Positions 14,979 through 20,495 of a stretch of DNA of 20,495 bases are shown here, one piece after another; position 1 is the first letter of the stretch, and each line of letters starts with the position of its first letter. Where the stretch lies: NCBI GenBank assembly GCA_002386465.1, contig DGIT01000131.1, positions 290 to 20,784 of the forward strand, given 5' to 3'. The position numbers and the translations under genes were made by a program. The stretch is from Burkholderiales bacterium UBA4615 (GTDB lineage: Bacteria > Pseudomonadota > Gammaproteobacteria > Burkholderiales > Burkholderiaceae_E). The notes below the pieces were generated by a model. The model saw only the letters and a program-made list of their open reading frames with translations, did not search any database and had not been told where the DNA came from.

Positions 14979-15566
14979 ATGTCCTCCGATTTTCTCTCGT
15001 TTCTGGTTTTCGCTGTGGTCGGTGCCTTTACGCCGGGCCCCAACAACACCATTGCGCTGGCCACAGGTGTGCATTTCGGTGCGCGTCGGGTGGCACCCCA
15101 TGCCCTGGGCACAATGCTGGGGTTCTCCAGCATGCTGGTGCTGGCCAGCGCCGGTGCGCTCGCCGCCTTGCTCGCCATGCCGGGCATTGAAGCGGGATTG
15201 CGCGTGCTGGGCGTGAGCTATCTGCTCTGGTTGTCATGGCGCCTGGCCACCAGTAGCGGGCCCGATGGCAAGTCGCTGAGCCAACCGCTGGCGGTCTGGC
15301 AATCCACCCTGATCCAGTTCGTCAGCCCCAAAGGCTGGATGCTCGCCATCTCGGTCGCAGGCACCTGGTTCACAACGCTGGCCGGTCAATACACCGCGCT
15401 GGCTCTGCACATCGCCCTGTTTGCCCTGATCTGCGCGGCGAGCATCACGCTGTGGGCCAATGTGGGCGGTGCGCTGCGGGGCTGGCTGGCTCACCCGACC
15501 CGACTGCGACTCTTCAACTGGACGATGGGCGCAGCGCTGGCCGCCAGTGCGGTCTCCATGTTGTGA
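14979..15566 (+). CDS. LysE/RhtB-family amino acid or metabolite exporter
   Basis: This is the only plus-strand gene in the window. The 195-residue protein is a LysE-family inner-membrane exporter with about six hydrophobic spans. The family signature near the N-terminus is VGAFTPGPNN at residues 14-23, followed by GVHFGARR and PHALGTMLGF; the second half has QFVSPKGWMLAIS, the typical second conserved stretch. Length is usual for the family. Substrate cannot be told from sequence; relatives export lysine, homoserine, threonine, leucine or similar compounds. The ATG at 14979 has no evident ribosome binding site, but the family N-terminus fits. It is divergent from htpG over about 100 nt; TAAAAT at 14919-14924 could be its -10, though the best -35 (TTGGAA, 14894) is 19 nt away. 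Confidence 0.9.
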   Translation: MSSDFLSFLVFAVVGAFTPGPNNTIALATGVHFGARRVAPHALGTMLGFSSMLVLASAGALAALLAMPGIEAGLRVLGVSYLLWLSWRLATSSGPDGKSLSQPLAVWQSTLIQFVSPKGWMLAISVAGTWFTTLAGQYTALALHIALFALICAASITLWANVGGALRGWLAHPTRLRLFNWTMGAALAASAVSML

Positions 15567-15593
15567 GCCTTTCTGCGCAAGCTGACGGCCCCC

Positions 15594-16715
15594 TCAGTAC
15601 GAAAAAAACCGCTCCACCAGCGTATCGCTTACCTGATCAAACGCACCGGGTGACCACTTTGCATCACGGCTCTTGTCGATCAGCAACGCACGCACCCCTT
15701 CCGGGAAATCCGGATGCCGCTGGCATTGCTTGGCCACCACCAGATCCAGCGCCAGCACATCGCCAATGCCCAGCGGGCGGCACCGGCGCATGTATTCGTA
15801 GGTGACGCTGGCCGCGGTAGGCGAGCCAGCCGCCAGATTGTCGTAAGGCTTTACAAACCATGGCTGCGCCGCCGCAGCGGCCTTCAGGCCCGCCAGCACA
15901 CCTTGCGCATCGGGGCGCATGCAGATGGATCGGATCAGGTCATGGTGGGTCTGCAAACCGCTCTCGGGCAGGGTCACGGGGGTCTGCGATGCAAAGGCTG
16001 TGCAAAACGCTCGCAGCCTGGCACGTTGCCCTGCCACCGACCCGCTCCAATCCAGGCCGACCAGGCCCTGCATGAAATCGGGCTGACGGGCCTGCGCCAC
16101 GCAATGGTCAGCGAGCCTTGCATAGAGCGCATCCGCCTCGTTCACGATGGCGCCGGTCATGGCCAACAGCAGCCCCGCTTCACCTGGCACACGGTTCAGG
16201 AACCAGCCGCCGCCTACATCCGGGAACAAGCCGATATGAATTTCGGGCATAGCGAGCTTCAGGCCCTCGGACACGATACGTTCGCTGCCGGCCACAGACA
16301 GCCCCACCCCACCGCCCATGTCCACACCATGCGCCCAGGTGATGAAGGGCTTGGGATACAGGTGAATGAGCAGATCGAGCTGGTACTCCACATCGAAGAA
16401 GGCATCGCCATAGACGAAGCGCTGCGGTCCGCCTGCGCGCACCTGTCGGATCACTTCAGCCACATCACCCCCCGCGCAGAAGGCCCGGCCATTGCCCAGC
16501 AGCATCACGCAGGCAATCGACTCATCCGACGCCCACGCGCGAAACTGATCAAGCATGGCCTGGCACATGGCCAGATTCAGCGCATTGAGTTGGCCAGGGC
16601 GATTGAGGCGCGCAATGCCGACAAACCGGCCATCCGCGCAGGCAAGCAGCTCAAAGTCCATGTCTTCGGTGGGTGACGGTACGGACAACATGACAACGGA
16701 AGAATCGGTACTCAT
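15594..16715 (-). CDS. 3-hydroxyisobutyryl-CoA hydrolase-like protein (enoyl-CoA hydratase family)
   Basis: This is a 373-residue crotonase-fold protein of the ECH_2 / HIBCH type, which hydrolyses 3-hydroxyisobutyryl-CoA in valine breakdown. Evidence: RLNRPGQLNALN, the oxyanion-hole strings AFCAGGDV and GVDMGGGVGLS, and MPEIHIGLFPDVGGGWFL, which places Glu158 and Asp166 eight residues apart exactly as the catalytic Glu/Asp pair of human HIBCH. The C-terminal region (HPDFPEGVRALLIDKS, KWSP) is also HIBCH-like and is absent from simple hydratases. ATG 16715 overlaps the preceding gene's stop (ATGA), so translation is coupled. A start at 16661 (MDFELL) would remove a variable leader. It converges with the LysE gene over 27 nt. 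A hydratase role is less likely but not excluded. Confidence 0.88.
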   Translation of the reverse strand: MSTDSSVVMLSVPSPTEDMDFELLACADGRFVGIARLNRPGQLNALNLAMCQAMLDQFRAWASDESIACVMLLGNGRAFCAGGDVAEVIRQVRAGGPQRFVYGDAFFDVEYQLDLLIHLYPKPFITWAHGVDMGGGVGLSVAGSERIVSEGLKLAMPEIHIGLFPDVGGGWFLNRVPGEAGLLLAMTGAIVNEADALYARLADHCVAQARQPDFMQGLVGLDWSGSVAGQRARLRAFCTAFASQTPVTLPESGLQTHHDLIRSICMRPDAQGVLAGLKAAAAAQPWFVKPYDNLAAGSPTAASVTYEYMRRCRPLGIGDVLALDLVVAKQCQRHPDFPEGVRALLIDKSRDAKWSPGAFDQVSDTLVERFFSY

Positions 16716-17890
16716 TGGCTAGCCATAGAAGTGGACGGTGAAAAACGACGGGTCTCGCCGTGTCGGAACAGCAGTAATCGGTCGTCGGTCATCCCGGCCG
16801 CAGCCAGGGCCTGCGGCACCGCGCGCAGCGGTTCGTCGAGCGACTCATCAGCCAGCTCGAATGTGCCCCAGTGCACGCCAATGGCTTGTCGCGCCTTGAC
16901 GTCCTGCAGCACCTGCACTGCCTCTGTCGGGTCGATATGCTGCTCGCGCATGAACCAGCGCGGCGCATAGGCACCCACCGGAAGCGCGGCCAGATCGAAG
17001 CCGCCAAAGCGCTCGGCGATTTGCTGAAACAGTGGCGCCGAATACCCCGTATCACCGCTGTAGTAGAACGAAAATCCATCGCGTCGCACCACAAAGCCGC
17101 CCCACAGTGTCCGGTTGCGGTCCCACAGACTGCGCGTACTCCAGTGCTGTGCTGGCGTCAGGTGAATGCTGGCACCGCTCACTTCAATCGCGTCCCACCA
17201 GTCGAGCGCCTGCGTGCGCTGAGCACCGACCTCCTTGAGCCAGCGGTCGATGCCCAGCGGCACAATGAACAGGGGCTGGCCCGATGGCTGGCGCAACAGT
17301 CCGCGCACGGTCGGCTCATCCAGATGGTCGTAATGGTTGTGGGAAATCAGGACCACATCGATGGGTGGCAGGCCGCCCTGGGGCAACACGGCGGACACGA
17401 TGCGTTTGGGGCCGGTAAAGCTCACGGGTGAGGCACGCTCGGAGAGAATCGGATCGATCAGCACATTCAGTCCGTTGAACTGCAGCAGCATCGTGGCGTG
17501 ACCGATCCAGGTCAGACGCATCGCGCCCGCGTCGGCGCGCTCGGGCAATGCGGCCTGGTCACTCTGCGTGGCCACCTTCAAGACGGTGGGCTTGGACTGT
17601 TCAGACAGACGCTCAAGCCAGTCGCTGGAGGGAGGTCGGGGTACACCGGTCTGACGCCGCTCGATCTGCCAGCGCAGGAATTCGCTGAAGGGCTTGTCGA
17701 CCACACTGTCGCCCAGGTTACGAAATCCATCTGGCCGGTGGTGCGCCTTCGCCGGGTTGTAGTCCGGGTTGTCTGGCGCAGCCGCCACCAGTGCCCCACC
17801 GACAAGCGCCAGAACCGTTGCCACGAGCAGTGCGACGCCTTTGTTGGTGGGTACCAGCCCGCGCACTCCGTTCAATCCGACACGCTTCAT
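16712..17890 (-). CDS. Membrane-anchored metallo-beta-lactamase-fold hydrolase (NAPE-PLD/RomA-like)
   Basis: The protein has 392 residues from ATG 17890 (a GTG at 17899 would add three). An N-terminal hydrophobic segment (VALLVATVLALVGGALVAAA, about 19-38) is a membrane anchor or signal peptide. The rest is a metallo-beta-lactamase-fold enzyme of the PF12706 type with WIGHATMLLQF, NVLIDPILS, the metal motif SHNHYDHLD (His184, His186, Asp188, His189), a further His249 in PAQHWS, Asp280 in SGDTGY and His340 in VHWGTF; HIDPTEA follows the NAPE-PLD pattern. Relatives include N-acyl-phosphatidylethanolamine phospholipase D and RomA/OmpE outer-membrane-linked proteins; the substrate here is unknown. 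All expected metal ligands are present. It starts immediately after the parC stop and overlaps the next gene by 4 nt. Confidence 0.88.
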   Translation of the reverse strand: MKRVGLNGVRGLVPTNKGVALLVATVLALVGGALVAAAPDNPDYNPAKAHHRPDGFRNLGDSVVDKPFSEFLRWQIERRQTGVPRPPSSDWLERLSEQSKPTVLKVATQSDQAALPERADAGAMRLTWIGHATMLLQFNGLNVLIDPILSERASPVSFTGPKRIVSAVLPQGGLPPIDVVLISHNHYDHLDEPTVRGLLRQPSGQPLFIVPLGIDRWLKEVGAQRTQALDWWDAIEVSGASIHLTPAQHWSTRSLWDRNRTLWGGFVVRRDGFSFYYSGDTGYSAPLFQQIAERFGGFDLAALPVGAYAPRWFMREQHIDPTEAVQVLQDVKARQAIGVHWGTFELADESLDEPLRAVPQALAAAGMTDDRLLLFRHGETRRFSPSTSMASQ

Positions 17891-17899
17891 CGCTTCCAC

Positions 17900-20242
17900 T
17901 CAACGTGAACTTGATGGGGAGGCTGCGGGCAGCGCAGTCAGCACACAATCTTTCCAGCGCGGCTCGATTGACTTGCCCTTGCGGCCACGCGCGCCGAGAA
18001 ACTCATTGAGCTCGCGCGCATTGAGCGAGCGGCTCATGGGCTTGGATGCACGCCCAGTGCCTGACAGCACGACTCCATGCTCGCCACATACCAGCACCTG
18101 CAAGAGTGCTTCGCCTTTGGCCAGATCAATCAGGCGCGACCCACGCCCGCCACTGCGCAAGACCTTCACTTCGCTTAAACCGAAGGTGAGCAACTTGGGC
18201 TTTTCAGAGGTACCCGCCAGGCACACAACCGTACTCTGCCCAGGATGGAACAAGGTCGGGCGGATCGGCGCATCGCCGGCATCGAGCGTGATGAACTGAC
18301 GACCCGCTTTATTGCGGCCCACAAGATCGGCCGCCTGTGTGATCAGACCCTGACCTTCACGGGTGGCCATCAGCACGCCTGCGTCCTGGGCGGCAGCAAA
18401 GATGTGTTCGATCCTTGCTCCGGGCTCAAGCTCCACGAGTGTGGTGATCGGTACTCCGTCGCTCCGCGCAGACGGCAACGACGAGACCGGCACGCTGTGC
18501 ACTCTGCCTCCCGAGCCAATCGCAAACAGCGTGTCGGTGGTCTTGACCTCAAACGCGCCGTAGAAGGCATCGCCGGCCTTGAAGGCAAAGAGCGAAGCAT
18601 CATGGCCATGCCCCTGGCGCGCCCGCACCCAGCCCTTTTCGGACACGATGACCGTGACCGGCTCCTCAGTCACTTTCACCTCAGCCACCGTGCGCTGCGC
18701 CGCCTCGATCAGAGTGCGACGCGCATCGCCATACTGCTTGGCGTCGGCTTCGATTTCCTTGACGAGCTGGCGGCGCATAGCCGCATCGCTGCCCAGGAGC
18801 GCATCCAGTTGCCCGCGCTCGGTGCGCAGTGCAGTCAGCTCCTGCTCGATGCGAATGCCCTCCAGTCGCGCCAGCTGACGCAATCGGATCTCGAGGATGT
18901 CGTCGGCCTGTCGTTCGCTCAGCGCGAACGCCGCAACGAGCGCAGGCTTGGGCTCATCTGAAGCCCGGATGATCCGGATGACCTCGTCGATATTGAGCAG
19001 GATCTTCTGGCGGCCCTCCAGGATATGGATGCGGTCATCGACCTTACCCAGACGATGCTGCGTGCGACGCGTGACGGTCGTGATCCGGAAATCAGCCCAT
19101 TCACGCAAGATCACAGGCAGGGTTTTTTGCTGAGGCCGCCCGTCCCGGCCGATCATGACCAGATTCACCGGCACGCTCGACTCCAGCCCGGAATGGGCCA
19201 GCAGTGCCACCAGCAGATCTTGCGGCGCCAGGCGCGATGAGCGCGGCTCGAACACCAGACGCACCTGCGCCTCACGCCCGGATTCGTCGCGCACGGTTTC
19301 AAGCACCGACAGGATCGTCTGCTTCAACTGCACTTGCTCAGGCGTGAGCGACTTCTTTCCAAGCTTGACCTTGGGGTTGGTGAGCTCTTCGATTTGCTCG
19401 AGCACCTTCGCAGCCGATACGCCGTGTGGCAACTCATTAATGACCAGTTGCCACTGCCCGCGCGCGAGCTCTTCGATCGTATGGCGTGCGCGCACTTTGA
19501 TGGAACCGCGCCCGGTGGCATAAATCTCACGCAAATCGGCGGGCGAAGAAATGACCTGTCCGCCGCCCGGAAAATCCGGGCCGGGCATGACCGACATCAG
19601 TTCATCGATCTCGACCTTCGGGTTGCGCACCGCCAGCACCGCGGCTTGCGCCACCTCTCGCAAATTGTGCGGAGGAATTTCGGTGGCCATGCCCACTGCA
19701 ATGCCGGATGCACCGTTCAGCAGCACCATCGGCAAGCGCGCCGGCAACAACGCAGGCTCCTCAGTGGAGCCGTCATAGTTGGGTACGAAATCGACTGTCC
19801 CCTGATCGATTTCGTCGAGCAGCAGGCGTGCATAGGGCGTAAGCCGCGCTTCGGTGTAACGCATGGCGGCTGCACCATCGCCATCGCGTGAACCAAAATT
19901 GCCCTGACCATCGACCAGCGGATAACGCAGTGTGAACGATTGCGCCATACGCACGAGCGCGTCATAAGCGGCCGTATCGCCATGCGGATGAAATTTGCCC
20001 AGCACATCGCCCACCACGCGCGCCGACTTGACCGGCTTGGCCGCAGGCCCCAGGCCCATGGCATCCATGGCGTACAGAATGCGCCGCTGCACCGGCTTTT
20101 GGCCGTCCGCTACATCAGGCAGCGCACGGCCCTTGACGACTGAAACCGCATAGTCGAGGTACGCGCGCTCGGCATAGCGCGCGAGCGTCAGTTGGTTGCC
20201 GTCATCGATGGCTGCATCAGCGGCCGGTGGATCAGTGAGCAT
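17900..20242 (-). CDS. parC: DNA topoisomerase IV subunit A
   Basis: ParC is the DNA-cleaving subunit of topoisomerase IV, which unlinks daughter chromosomes. The 780 residues fit the family. Motifs: YLDYAVSVVKGRALPDVADG at the N-terminus, GKFHPHGDTAAYDALVRMAQ in the quinolone-relevant helix, AAMRYTEARL with catalytic Tyr129, LLNGASGIAVGMATEIPPHN, the tower/coiled-coil region, and a C-terminal part with beta-propeller-like repeats (GRVHSVPVSSLPS, GQGLITQAADL, GRGSRLIDL, GTGRASKPMSRSL). These, with no GyrA-box QRRGGKG-like motif seen, point to ParC rather than GyrA. ATG 20242 lies four nt after the preceding gene's stop. The usual quinolone hotspots carry Thr90 and Asp94 where E. coli has Ser80 and Glu84. 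Confidence 0.95.
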   Translation of the reverse strand: MLTDPPAADAAIDDGNQLTLARYAERAYLDYAVSVVKGRALPDVADGQKPVQRRILYAMDAMGLGPAAKPVKSARVVGDVLGKFHPHGDTAAYDALVRMAQSFTLRYPLVDGQGNFGSRDGDGAAAMRYTEARLTPYARLLLDEIDQGTVDFVPNYDGSTEEPALLPARLPMVLLNGASGIAVGMATEIPPHNLREVAQAAVLAVRNPKVEIDELMSVMPGPDFPGGGQVISSPADLREIYATGRGSIKVRARHTIEELARGQWQLVINELPHGVSAAKVLEQIEELTNPKVKLGKKSLTPEQVQLKQTILSVLETVRDESGREAQVRLVFEPRSSRLAPQDLLVALLAHSGLESSVPVNLVMIGRDGRPQQKTLPVILREWADFRITTVTRRTQHRLGKVDDRIHILEGRQKILLNIDEVIRIIRASDEPKPALVAAFALSERQADDILEIRLRQLARLEGIRIEQELTALRTERGQLDALLGSDAAMRRQLVKEIEADAKQYGDARRTLIEAAQRTVAEVKVTEEPVTVIVSEKGWVRARQGHGHDASLFAFKAGDAFYGAFEVKTTDTLFAIGSGGRVHSVPVSSLPSARSDGVPITTLVELEPGARIEHIFAAAQDAGVLMATREGQGLITQAADLVGRNKAGRQFITLDAGDAPIRPTLFHPGQSTVVCLAGTSEKPKLLTFGLSEVKVLRSGGRGSRLIDLAKGEALLQVLVCGEHGVVLSGTGRASKPMSRSLNARELNEFLGARGRKGKSIEPRWKDCVLTALPAASPSSSR

Positions 20243-20246
20243 GGGA

Positions 20247-20495
20247 TCAGAGTGGCGCGAACAGAACCGTGCCGTTCAACACGGACTGGTAGGTGCCGCT
20301 CTTGAGCAGCACCGCATTGAAGGTGATCTGACTGGTGCTGGGCACCACGCGCACCGTATCGCCACACAGCTGCTGATTGACGCTGGGATTGGTGATGACG
20401 CGCACGCACTGCACCAGCGCTTCGGCGGCCTCCAGCGACGTGCCCCAGGCATGCGTGACCGATTGCACCTGACCGCTCAGTGGCTCGTACTCAAC
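20247..20495 (-). CDS. Unidentified protein, C-terminal 82 residues only
   Basis: The frame is open from the right edge to a TGA at 20247-20249, so only the C-terminus is visible (82 residues, beginning VEYEPLSGQVQSVTHAWG and ending NGTVLFAPL). I do not recognise the family. The visible part has alternating polar and hydrophobic stretches (VRVVPSTSQITFNAVLLKSG) that suggest beta strands, and two cysteines (VQCVRV, QLCGDT) that would suit an exported protein. The stop is four nt before the parC start, so it is probably cotranscribed with parC. Its start, signal peptide and size cannot be seen. Confidence 0.6.
   Translation of the reverse strand, partial: VEYEPLSGQVQSVTHAWGTSLEAAEALVQCVRVITNPSVNQQLCGDTVRVVPSTSQITFNAVLLKSGTYQSVLNGTVLFAPL

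Noticed and set aside
15567..15593. Bidirectional terminator between the convergent LysE and HIBCH-like genes
   Set aside because: The only pairing (CTGA/TCAG with a G/C core) leaves almost no loop and lacks a T-run.
15714..16676. 320-codon open frame on the plus strand
   Set aside because: It is antisense to the HIBCH-like gene with catalytic residues in place; the translated product has no family features and is a by-product of G+C-rich codon use.
1..20495. Mobile elements, CRISPR arrays, phage genes or defence systems
   Set aside because: No transposase, integrase, regular spaced repeats or recognisable defence protein was found; the gene content is a pilus locus plus housekeeping genes.

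Overview
The window looks like chromosome of a betaproteobacterium, most likely Burkholderiales. This rests on protein-level resemblance of ParC, HtpG and the Tad proteins, a fairly high G+C judged by eye, and the layout of the Tad (tight adherence) cluster; it is an inference, not a measured classification. No tRNA, rRNA, insertion sequence, integrase or CRISPR array was seen. Almost every gene is on the minus strand; only the LysE-type exporter is on the plus strand.

Positions 1-12558 hold a near-complete Tad/Flp type IVc pilus locus, transcribed right to left: a short Flp pilin with a C-terminal cysteine pair (12361-12558), a second Flp-like pilin with a long Gly/Ala/Ser/Asn tail (11746-12108), prepilin peptidase TadV/CpaA, RcpC/CpaB, secretin RcpA/CpaC, a small lipoprotein, a TadG-type protein, two TadE/TadF-type pseudopilins, TadZ/CpaE, ATPase TadA/CpaF, platform proteins TadB and TadC, a TadD-type TPR lipoprotein with a LytR_C-like C-terminal domain, and a lipoprotein with Ig-like (Big_2) domains that runs off the left edge. 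Most junctions are very tight (overlaps or gaps of 1-28 nt), so one long operon is likely. Longer gaps flank the two pilin genes, and the gap after the first pilin contains a stem-loop that could let the pilin be expressed more strongly than the machinery.

How the Tad genes would work together: TadV cleaves the Flp pilins and TadE/F pseudopilins after a glycine; TadA powers assembly on the TadB/TadC inner-membrane platform; TadZ places the machine in the cell; RcpA forms the outer-membrane channel with RcpC, the small lipoprotein and TadD; TadG and the pseudopilins prime or anchor the fibre. Several exported subunits carry an even number of cysteines, which suggests disulfide-stabilised parts.

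Positions 12559-12958 are a 400-bp gap, the probable control region of the Tad operon. Positions 12959-15566 hold htpG (Hsp90), with a recognisable heat-shock (sigma-32 type) promoter, and a divergent LysE-family exporter. Positions 15594-20495 hold a tightly packed minus-strand group: an unidentified C-terminal gene fragment at the right edge, parC (topoisomerase IV subunit A), a membrane-anchored metallo-beta-lactamase-fold hydrolase of the NAPE-PLD/RomA type, and a 3-hydroxyisobutyryl-CoA hydrolase-like protein.
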